Counted from the stretch's first letter, positions 1 through 8,345 are shown. The stretch is DNA of 13,142 nucleotides from Strigomonas culicis (GCA_000482145.1 AUXH01000538.1:1-13142), one strand, 5' to 3'. Notes: generated from the sequence alone by a model not told the origin. A program made the numbers and translations.

Positions 1-1
1 G

Positions 2-29
<28 letters not shown>
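2..29. repeat. (TA)14 dinucleotide microsatellite
   Basis: Fourteen uninterrupted TA units lie at the left window edge, followed by an A-rich run. This is a simple repeat in non-coding DNA, probably in the spacer or 5' UTR of the next gene to the left. It is likely to vary in length between strains. Confidence 0.95.
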
Positions 30-35
<6 letters not shown>

Positions 36-119
36 GCTAAAGCCACACAGTGTAGAATCAGGTATAAATAGAAAAATGTATAAAAAAGCAAAGCGCAAAA
101 GTGTGCTCAATTAACAAAA

Positions 120-159
120 CTGTGACAGGAAAAAGAACAAGAAAGAAAGAAAGAGAGGG
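120..159 (-). promoter_or_regulatory. Candidate spliced-leader acceptor for the next gene to the left
   Basis: Positions 127-159 are almost entirely A/G on the plus strand, so they form a C/T tract on the transcribed strand. The first AG downstream of it on the minus strand is at 121-120. This matches the trypanosomatid trans-splice acceptor pattern seen upstream of the other genes here. The gene it would serve lies outside the window, so this is an inference. Confidence 0.35.
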
Positions 160-893
160 TCATATGAAAACACGTTAAGAAGACCACACCACACACGCAA
201 AAAGAACTCTCACTTTTCATTATTCTTGAAGAAGTGCAAGCAGAACACATATGAGAGATGCTTTCTGTTTCCATTTGGTTTTGAAAATAATAATAAACCG
301 TTTATGTTAAATTTTCAATGTGTCGTTTTTCTTTTTCTGTTTATTTAAAAAGCTTATTAATAGGTATAAAGTGGCAAGACATCTTTTTCACGTTTTTAAA
401 GTGCATTTTTGACTTATAAAAGAAAACACTAATAGAAACCATCATGCAAAATAGTTTTTTTTTTGTGGAAGCACACACAAAGCAAAACAAGAGCAACACC
501 AACAACTACGATGCCGGCTGCTTTTCTGATTATATGCATGCGTAAACCACGGTGTTTCACATTATGACTTCTTTTAATTGTTGTTTGTACACTCAATGAT
601 CTTCTTTTTTTTCTTTGTACCAAGTCTTTTCACCTACATGAAAGGTAGCAAACGCCCACGATGTCAGCTGAATGCTCAGTATATGCTACTAATGAAATGA
701 AAAGGAAAATGAACAGACAAAACAGAGGTATTCAACTGAACAGTCCAAAACGGCAAAAAACTGGAAAAATGAAGAGAGTTAATTTTTGTTGAAAGATAAT
801 TGATCTGAACAAAACTAATTGATTGAAATTCAAATATTGGAGGAAAAGAACAAAAAAAAAGTGTTGACCGCATTTTTTAAACTTTTGTTTTAG

Positions 894-914
894 ATTATTA
901 TTATTATTATTATT
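894..914. repeat. (ATT)7 trinucleotide microsatellite
   Basis: Seven ATT units, followed by one GTT and one more ATT. The repeat lies in AT-rich non-coding DNA. It produces a poly-Ile or poly-Asn run in spurious short frames and has no visible role. Confidence 0.9.
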
Positions 915-1375
915 GTTATTGCTTTCTTTTTTTTAATGTTCATTTTTTTGGTCGTCTTGTGTGGGTGTGTGTATTGAAAGGGAGAATGCCCAGAAGAAAA
1001 AAAAAGAGACAAACATATTGTGTCTCTAAAGACAAAATGAAGCGTCGACATCAACCGGTGAACACTTTGATGAAAAGAGAAAAACACGAACAAAACCAAA
1101 AACTGACCATTACAACACAGAAGAATCAAAGGAAATCACACAAATACAAAACAGAAACAAAAAAAAACAGAAAACCAAACAAAAAAAGAAAATACTGTGC
1201 CTTACTATAATCGTTTCTTTTTCTTTCTTTTTAAATTGAAAGTGTACTCCTTTTTAAAGATTTTGTTATGATGGCAAAAACAGCCTATTTCAGAGCGAAG
1301 CAAAAACAACAAATAAACAAATGGAAATGAAATGGAGCCATCAGTCCATCACGGAACCAAACAAATAAACCACGA

Positions 1376-1410
1376 TATATATGTATGTATGTATATAATT
1401 ATATGTATAT
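1376..1410. repeat. Degenerate TATG/TA simple repeat
   Basis: A run of TATG units merges into TA-rich sequence about 100 bases 3' of the CE1 stop codon. It probably sits inside the CE1 3' UTR. No function can be read from it. Confidence 0.7.
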
Positions 1411-1503
1411 GAAGAAGAGCTGCACAGACAGACATACAGTTTGAGTACTAACGTTAGTAAAAAAAAAAAAGAAGAAATTCTACTCCGTTGCAGACCCGAC
1501 GCA

Positions 1504-4500
1504 TTACTGCTGTGCGCACATACCACCAGCGGCCTTCTTCGGCTCATCGCCCTTCGCGCCGTCCGACTCCGCTGCCGGCGCGGCGGGCTGCTCCACCTTT
1601 GGCGCCGGTGCGTTGGGCGCCTCCGCTTTAGGCGCGGCAGCGGCCGGCGCCTCCGCCTTGGGCGCGGCCGGTGGCTCCGCGGGCGCCGCCGCTGCCTTTG
1701 CAGGAGGGGCCGCTGCCTCCGCGGGCGCGGCCGGCGGGGCGGCGGCGGCAGCAGGAGCAGCCGGCGCAGGGGCAGGCGCCTCCACCGTCGAGGCCGAGGC
1801 CGAGGCGTCCGCCGGCTGCTTCTTGGCCTTCTTCTTCTTCCTGCTGTCCTCTGCGGCGGGGGCTGCGGCCTCCTTTTCGGCGTTCTTGGTGTCGGTATTC
1901 TTGTTGTCGGTATTCTTGTTGTCGGTATTTTTGTTGGTGTTCTTGGTGTCGGTGTTCTTGGGCGCCTTGGGCGCCTCCGCCGCGGTCGGGCTCTTCTTCT
2001 TGGCGGTGGTGTGCCTCTTGCGCTCGCCGTCCTCGTCGTGCCGCGCCTTGTTGGGCGCGTGGTCGCCGGCGCCGTGGTGGTGGCTGTTGGTCGCGTGCGC
2101 GGGATCCGCGTGGTGCGCGCGTTTGTCCGGCAGCTGGATGCCCTCCTTCAGCGCGCACTCGGCGCAGCAGCGGCGCGTCTTGAGGCGGCCGGCGGTGCCC
2201 TCCTTCTGCACCGCCTTGAACACGTGGCAGTGGTGGCACACGCCGAAGCCGAGCTTGCCCCAGCAGCTCAGGCAGTAGAACTGTTTGTCCTTCTCGTCCA
2301 TGCGCAGGTCCTTGGCCGCCTTGCGACTCTTGCACTGCGCGCACGGGCGGTCCGACGGCGCCGGCACCGCGCCGGGCACGCCGTCGTCGCAGCGCACGAC
2401 CTGCAGCGAGGGCACGATGCTGGCCAGCAGCTCCATCTGGTTCGCCTGGTCCTGGTGCGGCGGCTTGGACTCGCTCTTGTGCGCTGCCAGCAGCGCGGAG
2501 GCGGAGGGGTAGATGGTCGTTGCGTGCGGCACCGGTGGCGGCGGCGGGGAGAGCTGCACCGGCACCGGCGTGCGGGGCTGCTGCGGCGGCGGCTGCGGCG
2601 GCGTATGTAGGCGGTGCGGCTGCGGCTGGTGCTGGTGATGGGGTTGCTGCTGCTGCTGCTGATGTTGTTGTGGCGGCTGTTGTTGGCGTTGTGGATGTTG
2701 CGGCGGGGGCAGCGGGAAGTTCACGGGCAGCTGGGGCTGGAAGGGCGGCGGCGGCGGCTGGAAGGGCGGCATGGGCGACTGCGTCATGGGCTGGAACTGC
2801 GGGTGCGGCTGGGGCTGAAACTGCGGCGGCGTGGCGTTCATGGGCATGGGCATCGGCATCGGCGGCGGCGGGAGCTGGTGCGGCTGCTGCGACTTGGGCC
2901 GGTCCTTGGGCATCTCCGGCTGGACAATGATGTCGGACATGAGCCACGACACGAGCCGCGCGCGCGGCACGAGGCACGTCTCGAGCAGCTCCTCCACCTC
3001 GTGTAGGAAGGCAGGTCGCAGCACGTCGTAGCGCAGCCGGTTGAGGACCCACGTGCGCTTCACCTCGTCCTTCATGCTGCAGGTGACGATGCAGCCGGTC
3101 ACGACGTCCGCGTGGTGCACGTCCACGACGGCGTCCTCGAACTGGACGTACTTCTTCTCCGACTTGTCGTACACCTCCAGCTTGAAGGTGCGCGTGGGCA
3201 CCTCGTGGTGCAGCTCCGTGCTGGTGCTGGCGTTTGCACTACGAGGCTTCGCGGCCGCGGCCGCGTCCCCGGCCTGCCGCACAAGGTCGCCGACGCGGAA
3301 GTCGACGGTGATGCAGGAGGGCTGTTGCCACACGAGGATGTGGTCCGAGCGGCGCTGCGTCGAGGTCGGCTGGAAGATGAGTCCGTCAGACGGGTAGTCC
3401 TCCGAGTCCAGCAGCTCGATCGCGGCGCTCATCGGCGACGCGACCTGGTGCACGATGATGCAGTCCGTGTCCGGCGGGTAGAAGCCCTTGTGCTCCGTGC
3501 ACAGGTGGGCGACGAGGCAGTTCTGTCGCTCTCGCCAGTTCATGTGCAGCAGCATGTTCACCTCCGTGTTCGAGGCGTCGCTCCAGAAGAGCGTGTCGAA
3601 GACGAGGAACTTCTCTTTCTGTCGCTCGCGCGTGAGGCGCGCGAGCGTGCCCTCCAGCACGAAGGAGCCGACGTGCGTCAGCTTGTCGCCGAGCCACGCC
3701 TTCGAGGACATCTGCAGCACCGCGCGCATGTGCGGCGGCACCAGGTACATCTTCTCGCGGAAGTAGACCAGGAGGAAGCGCTGGCCGTCCACCTTGCGGC
3801 GCACCTCGTAGCGCGTCTTGAAGGACTCCGCCCGCTTCTTGTCGCCCATCTCCTTCGTGGAGAAGGGCACAAAGTCGGCTGTGCCGGGGTAGTGGTTGCC
3901 GCGCGCCGGCACGCATTGGAAGAGGTGGTTCATCACGTCGCAGTACTCCTGGTAGGCGTCCACCATGATGTTGCAGCGGCTCTCGTCGTAGAAGTGCGTC
4001 CGTATGCTCTTCGCCGGCGGCTGCGCGCAGCAGCCGAGCACCTTGGTGCGCAGTGCCTGGATCACCTCCTCCTTGCCCCGGGAGGCGTCCACCTGGTGGT
4101 ACATGCCGAACGACTTGGCGAGGCTCGCGATGCGGGCGTGGATGACGCGGTGGAACTTGATCTTCTCCTTCAGGTCCTCCTCGCCGCCCATGCGCTGGAT
4201 CAGCACATCGTCGGTCTCGGACTCCATGCCTATAATACCCACAAACGGGATGTTCTTTGCGCGTAGCAGCGCGTTCAGGTAGTAGACGTCCTCGATGCCC
4301 TTGCAGTTCTTGTCAATGACGATGCCCTTGATGCTGCGCGACTCCTTCTGCTCCTCTAACAGCGTGTCGAGGCGTTTGCTGAGGGCCTCGAACACCTCCT
4401 GCGTCGTCTCCCATATCGTGCGCTTGTGCGACACGTCCTGGAGAAAGTCGGCGCCGGAGAAGAAGGCCCACCCCAGCTCGTCCGCCTTGAGGCTGTTCAC

Positions 4501-5244
4501 CAGCTCGCGGCCCAGCGTCGTCTTGCCCGTCGCGGGCAGCCCGGACAGCAGGACGCAGGAGAACTTGGGCGGGTGGTTCGACCGCAGTGCCGCGAGCGAC
4601 GCGTTGCCCACGTTCACTACAGGCGCGGCGGCTGCGGGCGCCGGCACCGCGGCCGGCGGCGTCTTCCTCGGCAGCGCGTTGGGCGGCATGTGCTGCGTGT
4701 GCGGCGCGACGCCCTTCGCGGGCATCGGCATCGGCGCCATCGGCATGCCGGGCGGCAGGCGCTGGTGCGGCGGCGGCAGGAAGGGCAGCGGCGGGGGGAA
4801 AGGGCCGCCGGGCATCATCATCATGCCGGGCGGCATCGGCATCCCGGGCGGCGGCGGCATCATGCCGGGGCCGGGCGGCATTATGTTCGGCGGCGGCAGG
4901 AACCCCGGCGGCGGCATGAAGGGCATGAACAAGGGCCCGTTGGGGCCCGGCACCATCATGGGCGCCTTCTGACCGGGCACGAAGGCGGGCGGCGGCGGCG
5001 GCGGCGGCGCGGCGTGGCTCTTGTACTGCGGCGGCGTCGTCCGCGGCTTGCTAGCGGGCGGCGGCGGGTTCGGCGCCCCGGCCGGGGCCGGGGCATTCGG
5101 CAGCGGGGGCGACCGCGTCGTGCCGGGCACGAATGACTTCGCGTCCGCGTTCAGCTTTGTCTCGCGCTTGTCCGCCGCCGAGGGCGCCGGTGCCGTCTCG
5201 GCCGCCGGCGGCGGGGGGTTGAAGGCGGCGTCAGGAGTGGACAT
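1504..5244 (-). CDS. CE1: CE1-type mRNA recapping enzyme (5'-RNA kinase + guanylyltransferase) with large low-complexity extensions
   Basis: The 1246-residue product contains a core (about 225-775) like the trypanosome cytoplasmic recapping enzyme. In that family an N-terminal kinase phosphorylates decapped 5'-monophosphate RNA and a guanylyltransferase then adds GMP. The kinase region (about 228-405) has a Walker A motif, GLPATGKTT, at 235-243. The GTase has motif I KVDG (nucleophile K484), motif III LEGTL (530-534), motif IIIa LVFDTLFW (547-554), motif IV DGLIF (620-624) and motif V (636-649). An OB-fold-like part ends in motif VI (731-745, RLRYD). Around this lie a Pro/Met/Gly tail (1-220), a Gln/Pro linker (775-910), eight paired cysteines (968-1030), a KNTDN repeat (about 1096-1122), RKKKKAKK (1135-1142) and an Ala/Pro/Lys tail. 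From memory, the T. brucei enzyme is about 590 residues, so roughly half of this protein is extra. The ATG at 5244 lies 27 bases from a predicted splice acceptor. No frameshift is visible. Family assignment is firm; activity is inferred. Confidence 0.88.
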   Translation of the reverse strand: MSTPDAAFNPPPPAAETAPAPSAADKRETKLNADAKSFVPGTTRSPPLPNAPAPAGAPNPPPPASKPRTTPPQYKSHAAPPPPPPPAFVPGQKAPMMVPGPNGPLFMPFMPPPGFLPPPNIMPPGPGMMPPPPGMPMPPGMMMMPGGPFPPPLPFLPPPHQRLPPGMPMAPMPMPAKGVAPHTQHMPPNALPRKTPPAAVPAPAAAAPVVNVGNASLAALRSNHPPKFSCVLLSGLPATGKTTLGRELVNSLKADELGWAFFSGADFLQDVSHKRTIWETTQEVFEALSKRLDTLLEEQKESRSIKGIVIDKNCKGIEDVYYLNALLRAKNIPFVGIIGMESETDDVLIQRMGGEEDLKEKIKFHRVIHARIASLAKSFGMYHQVDASRGKEEVIQALRTKVLGCCAQPPAKSIRTHFYDESRCNIMVDAYQEYCDVMNHLFQCVPARGNHYPGTADFVPFSTKEMGDKKRAESFKTRYEVRRKVDGQRFLLVYFREKMYLVPPHMRAVLQMSSKAWLGDKLTHVGSFVLEGTLARLTRERQKEKFLVFDTLFWSDASNTEVNMLLHMNWRERQNCLVAHLCTEHKGFYPPDTDCIIVHQVASPMSAAIELLDSEDYPSDGLIFQPTSTQRRSDHILVWQQPSCITVDFRVGDLVRQAGDAAAAAKPRSANASTSTELHHEVPTRTFKLEVYDKSEKKYVQFEDAVVDVHHADVVTGCIVTCSMKDEVKRTWVLNRLRYDVLRPAFLHEVEELLETCLVPRARLVSWLMSDIIVQPEMPKDRPKSQQPHQLPPPPMPMPMPMNATPPQFQPQPHPQFQPMTQSPMPPFQPPPPPFQPQLPVNFPLPPPQHPQRQQQPPQQHQQQQQQPHHQHQPQPHRLHTPPQPPPQQPRTPVPVQLSPPPPPVPHATTIYPSASALLAAHKSESKPPHQDQANQMELLASIVPSLQVVRCDDGVPGAVPAPSDRPCAQCKSRKAAKDLRMDEKDKQFYCLSCWGKLGFGVCHHCHVFKAVQKEGTAGRLKTRRCCAECALKEGIQLPDKRAHHADPAHATNSHHHGAGDHAPNKARHDEDGERKRHTTAKKKSPTAAEAPKAPKNTDTKNTNKNTDNKNTDNKNTDTKNAEKEAAAPAAEDSRKKKKAKKQPADASASASTVEAPAPAPAAPAAAAAPPAAPAEAAAPPAKAAAAPAEPPAAPKAEAPAAAAPKAEAPNAPAPKVEQPAAPAAESDGAKGDEPKKAAGGMCAQQ
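1885..1956 (-). repeat. In-frame 15-bp minisatellite in CE1
   Basis: Four 15-bp units (1885, 1900, 1915 and 1942) plus one shortened 12-bp unit at 1930-1941 encode repeats of the type KNTDN/KNTDT in the C-terminal tail. The unit length is a multiple of three and the short copy also keeps frame, so copy number can change without breaking the protein. Confidence 0.9.
2641..2690 (-). repeat. CAG/CAA-type glutamine-coding repeat in CE1
   Basis: On the coding strand this is a CAG/CAA/CAC-rich stretch giving the Gln/His-rich run at about residues 853-868. Mixed CAG and CAA codons suggest the Gln-rich composition is kept at protein level, not only as a fresh DNA repeat. Confidence 0.8.
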
Positions 5245-6388
5245 GCCTTTTCACGTAAAGCTATATAAATACTAAAGGAATAAAAGAGAGATATTTATAT
5301 AAAATCTCTTCTTCTGCAGCTGCCGAAGAAGAACTTCACAGCTTTCTGTTTATAGAAAAAGGGGAAAAAAGAACGATAGTTTTTTTTTTTTGTTGTCGAC
5401 AAACAAAATAAATACACACCTAAAATACAAAATTGTTTGTTTTTTAAAAAAGAACGAAATAACTTGGAAATTATGCTTTCCTTATTAAAGAAATCTAAAA
5501 GATTATGTAATGTGAGAGAAAGAGAGAGCGTGAGAGAATGAACAAAAAAAAAAAATATCCTTTTTGATTTATTATTCAGTACCGTATGCATACAAATAAT
5601 GAAGATAGTACCATTGAAAAGAGGCGTATTGACGCACAAGAACTCAGCAGTAGTATACTGGCTTCAGAGCTCATTTTTTTTTTTTTAGACAGCGTTTGAG
5701 AAGCTGGTAGTTTATCTTTTTGATGTCATATAGATTTACCGAAATTATTTAAAAAATAACTAAGCGAAACAGAACAGACAAAAACAAAACTGTAAAAAAA
5801 AAAACAGAAAAAAAAAGAGAAAGGAAATGTGCTAACAATGAGCGGTCTCAATAAACACAGACGTACATATAAGTGAACCTATATAACATCGGCAAAGCAA
5901 AAAAAAAAAAAGATTTAAAAAAATCTTAGATGCCGTTGTCAGAGTGCGCCTTTTCCTTTAACATTTTTTTCTCAATCGTACTCCATTTTATACGAGTGGC
6001 GTCATTTATATGATAAACATAAAGCCGAGAAGAGAAGCCACAGTATCCATAACCACCATAACTAAGCATTGATCGCAAGATAGGAATAAAAAAGAAGAAG
6101 AAAGGAGCAATGCACCAAAATCTAAAATATAGTAAACGGAATGAAATGAGCGGAAACAATACAATACCTACATACCAGTAGGCAATCTATTGTTACAACT
6201 ACAAATGTGGACAGCATTTATAGTAAGATATTTAATTGCAATCCTTCTTCACAATGCTTCCTTGTTTTCTTATATATATACTTTTATTGTTTTTCTTATT
6301 ATTCTGTACGTATTAAATTTCACTTTTTTTTCTTTTTTAAGCGTTTTTGACGTTTGTTACTGTATATATCAGTGAGCGTGGCGGTGCC
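5245..6388. other. 1.1-kb AT-rich spacer between amino acid permease and CE1
   Basis: No supportable gene is visible. The end nearest 5245 should be the CE1 5' UTR and splice acceptor. The end nearest 6388 should be the permease 3' UTR, U- and A-rich. There are long A runs on the plus strand (for example near 5541-5553 and 5899-5911) and T runs near 5380-5391 and 5674-5686. A second polypurine block at about 5512-5553, with an AG on the minus strand at 5496-5495, could be an alternative acceptor. Candidate frames of 77-114 residues here are Phe/Leu/Ser-rich low-complexity translations. Confidence 0.7.
5272..5292 (-). promoter_or_regulatory. Predicted spliced-leader acceptor of CE1
   Basis: On the transcribed strand a pyrimidine-rich stretch ends in CTTTAG, with the AG at 5273-5272. 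This leaves a 27-base 5' UTR before the ATG at 5244. The tract is interrupted by a few purines, so the AG at 5262-5261 or the more distal one at 5496-5495 could also be used. Confidence 0.5.
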
Positions 6389-8059
6389 CTACACACCGAT
6401 AACTGTGTTGTAGATGGTTGACCCTGTGCCGAAGACAAGGCCCACGATGCCGCTGATGAGCAGCAGGTACGTGCACACGTAGCGGAACCATCCGCACTGG
6501 CGAATTGAAAACTGCCCGCTGTAGATGAAGAAGAGCGCTGGAAAGATAAAGGCGATGAAGCCGCCACTGATGGCGCCCGCAAAGCCGAACACGATGTTGA
6601 TGGTGGGGATGAAGAGGCCGCAGATGAGCTTCACAACCGCAAGGCAGAGCACCACAATGAGATGCTTCCAGTACGGGATGTTGTCCACGAACTGGTCCAG
6701 GTTATGGTAGTCCAGGTCGCTCAGAGCGTCTTCCTCCGGCGTCCGCCGGCCAGCCGCGCCGGGGGCGAGCGTCGCGCCCTTCGCCGGGGCCTGCATCTCG
6801 TTGCCGCCCTCCTCCCGATGGCCGGCGTGGGGCCGCCTGCAGGCGTACTTCTGGTGCCAGCCCAGCACGTAGTAGATGGCGTTGCGGGAGGCAATGCTGA
6901 GCAGCGCGTACGACACACACAGCTTCACGAGCACGCCCACGTAGGCCACCATCACCTGCGGCTCCGACAAGGGGTTGTACATGAGCAGGATGGAGTTACT
7001 GGCCAGGTCCTCGCTGCCGAAGTCGAAGTAGCCGAAGATGGATACCATCATGTAGAGCACGGCGCAGATCATGGTGCCGAGGGTGGACGCCATCGTGAAG
7101 TTGCGCACCGAGCGGCGCTCCTTGTTGAAGTCCCAGTACACCTCAACCGCGTTGATGTTCAGCACAAAGGCGAACATGAAGGTGCCCACCGCGCCGATCG
7201 CGGGGTTGCCGGTGCGGAACAGGAAAATGAGCGGCCCCGGCTCGTCGTGGAAGTGGGAGCCGGACGTCCGGATGTTGTGGCGGTGCGCGGGCAGCCCGTT
7301 GAGGCAGCTGTGGACGATGATGGTCAGGACGAAGTACGTCATGAAGGCGATGGCAAGCATCGACGCGTAGCGGAGCGAATCCACGTGCTTCGGGAGCACC
7401 AGCGGCAGCATGATGCACATCCAGATGAGGCTGACCAGCAGGCGGTTGCCGGGGGTGGTGTTGAAGTAGCTCACCACCTTGTTGTCCGGCTGGCGGCGGT
7501 GCGCCTCCTTGAAGATGGGCGACAGGCAGTTGCCCACGCTGATTGTGTAGCCGATGCCGGCGCCGAAGGCGTGGAACCAGCGGATAAAGGCGACCCAGTA
7601 GGAGAAGGCGTACCGCCACTGGGGGAAAAGCGCGCGGCCAAGGTCTTCGAAGGAGCGTGCCTTCGTGCGATCCAACACGACCGCGAGCAAGTACATGGAG
7701 AAGGCGGAGAAGAAGGCAATGACGACCAGGTAGATCATAGCCATCACGAGCCCCGCCGTGTCGGTCGCGCCGGGCAGCCCGAGGATGCCGGCACCGATCG
7801 ACCCGCTGGCGAGACTGAAGGCGCTGGACAGGATGCCGCCAGGCGGGAACACGCGGTAGATGATGCTCTGCACCCAGCGCAGGGGGCTGCGGCGGGGTGG
7901 CAGGACAACGCACTCGTCCACCTCCACTTCGCCCTGCTGCGACACTGGGTCGCCCTTCATGGGGTGGTGGAATTCCTCCTTCTCAAGCGCGTCGTCCGCG
8001 CAGAAGTCTGCGGCGGTTGCCGCCGCGCACTCCGCGTCATACTTATCGTACTGAGGCAT
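6389..8059 (-). CDS. Amino acid permease, AAAP family (trypanosomatid AAT type)
   Basis: The 556-residue product is a multi-pass membrane transporter that likely moves amino acids with protons across the plasma membrane or an organelle membrane. After an acidic, soluble N-terminal tail (about 1-60) comes the family's first helix with the GSIGAGILGLP signature (about 86-96). I count about 11 membrane segments, near 74-98, 101-128, 151-175, 206-223, 230-251, 287-305, 322-344, 368-391, 464-484, 487-513 and 524-546. A charged loop at about 402-460 separates the last three, typical of trypanosomatid members. The open frame extends 7 codons further, but that codon is TTG. The ATG at 8059 follows a strong splice acceptor by 22 bases, so it is the start. 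Substrate specificity cannot be read from sequence. Confidence 0.92.
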   Translation of the reverse strand: MPQYDKYDAECAAATAADFCADDALEKEEFHHPMKGDPVSQQGEVEVDECVVLPPRRSPLRWVQSIIYRVFPPGGILSSAFSLASGSIGAGILGLPGATDTAGLVMAMIYLVVIAFFSAFSMYLLAVVLDRTKARSFEDLGRALFPQWRYAFSYWVAFIRWFHAFGAGIGYTISVGNCLSPIFKEAHRRQPDNKVVSYFNTTPGNRLLVSLIWMCIMLPLVLPKHVDSLRYASMLAIAFMTYFVLTIIVHSCLNGLPAHRHNIRTSGSHFHDEPGPLIFLFRTGNPAIGAVGTFMFAFVLNINAVEVYWDFNKERRSVRNFTMASTLGTMICAVLYMMVSIFGYFDFGSEDLASNSILLMYNPLSEPQVMVAYVGVLVKLCVSYALLSIASRNAIYYVLGWHQKYACRRPHAGHREEGGNEMQAPAKGATLAPGAAGRRTPEEDALSDLDYHNLDQFVDNIPYWKHLIVVLCLAVVKLICGLFIPTINIVFGFAGAISGGFIAFIFPALFFIYSGQFSIRQCGWFRYVCTYLLLISGIVGLVFGTGSTIYNTVIGV

Positions 8060-8081
8060 GTGTATTCGTTTTAACTTCAAT

Positions 8082-8117
8082 CTGAAGAGAAGAGAAGAGG
8101 GAGGTAGAAAAGAAAAG
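8082..8117 (-). promoter_or_regulatory. Predicted spliced-leader acceptor of the amino acid permease
   Basis: Positions 8084-8117 are nearly pure A/G on the plus strand, giving a long C/T tract on the transcribed strand. It ends at the AG at 8083-8082. The resulting 5' UTR is 22 bases to the ATG at 8059. The site excludes the upstream TTG as part of a longer, separately initiated product. Confidence 0.7.
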
Positions 8118-8345
8118 CCACCTTGTTATTGAATGACACTTTATTCCAGGGAATTATAGGGATTACTACCTATCAAAAAGGGGCTTCCGTGCCTTCGCCA
8201 AGACAGGGATGTGCTACATGACACAAGGTTACAGTAAAGATACAGAAACTCTAGGTTCATGAGAGCAACACCAACAACAACAGCAAAAAGAAAAAAAAAC
8301 CGCAAGAGGATGTGCAATGAAGCCATGTGTTGTCACACGCGATCA

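Larger units (their letters stand above)
1..1503. other. AT-rich non-coding region, probable CE1 3' UTR and downstream spacer
   Basis: I see no credible gene in this 1.5 kb stretch. It is AT-rich, with many A and A/G runs on the plus strand (T and C/T runs on the transcribed minus strand), unlike the GC-rich coding DNA beside it. The short open frames are low-complexity (Phe/Ser/Ile or Lys-rich) and lack codon bias like that of the real genes. Simple repeats lie at 2-29, 894-914 and about 1376-1410. A polypurine block at 127-159 could be the splice acceptor tract of the next gene beyond the left edge. The part nearest 1503 is inferred to be the 3' UTR of CE1, but I cannot place the poly(A) site. 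Confidence 0.7.

Noticed and set aside
890..1210. Short frames of 79 (minus) and 83 (plus) residues in the left spacer
   Set aside because: They translate microsatellite and A-rich sequence (poly-Ile, Lys/Asn-rich), with no acceptor placement or composition like the real genes.
1..1503. Possible tRNA, snoRNA or other RNA gene in the long spacers
   Set aside because: I saw no cloverleaf, A/B box pair or C/D box arrangement by eye. A covariance-model scan would be needed to exclude one.
1441..2610. 389-residue plus-strand open frame opposite the CE1 3' end
   Set aside because: It is an Arg/Leu/Gly-rich mirror of GC-rich CE1 codons, with no domain, on the strand opposite all the real genes.
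1628..3052. 474-residue minus-strand frame overlapping CE1 in another phase
   Set aside because: It is an Ala/Arg/Pro-rich shift of the same low-complexity DNA. The CE1 frame is continuous and holds the motifs.
3112..4266. 384-residue plus-strand open frame opposite the CE1 core
   Set aside because: His/Arg/Val/Leu-rich antisense translation caused by high GC at third positions. The minus frame carries clear kinase and GTase motifs.
4988..5012. GGC/GCC trinucleotide run that might be an independent microsatellite feature
   Set aside because: It is simply the coding sequence of a poly-Pro run in the CE1 N-terminal tail, already described there.
5295..5639. 114-residue minus-strand frame just upstream of CE1
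   Set aside because: It is Phe/Leu/Ser/Lys-rich low complexity and runs across the candidate acceptor at 5495 and the CE1 leader region.
5910..5927. Small inverted repeat (7-bp stem, 4-base loop) that looks like a hairpin
   Set aside because: It is made of A/T runs in A-rich DNA and is expected by chance. Bacterial-style terminators do not apply here.
6662..8074. 470-residue plus-strand open frame opposite the permease
   Set aside because: It lacks hydrophobic segments or motifs, and mirrors the well-supported permease frame.
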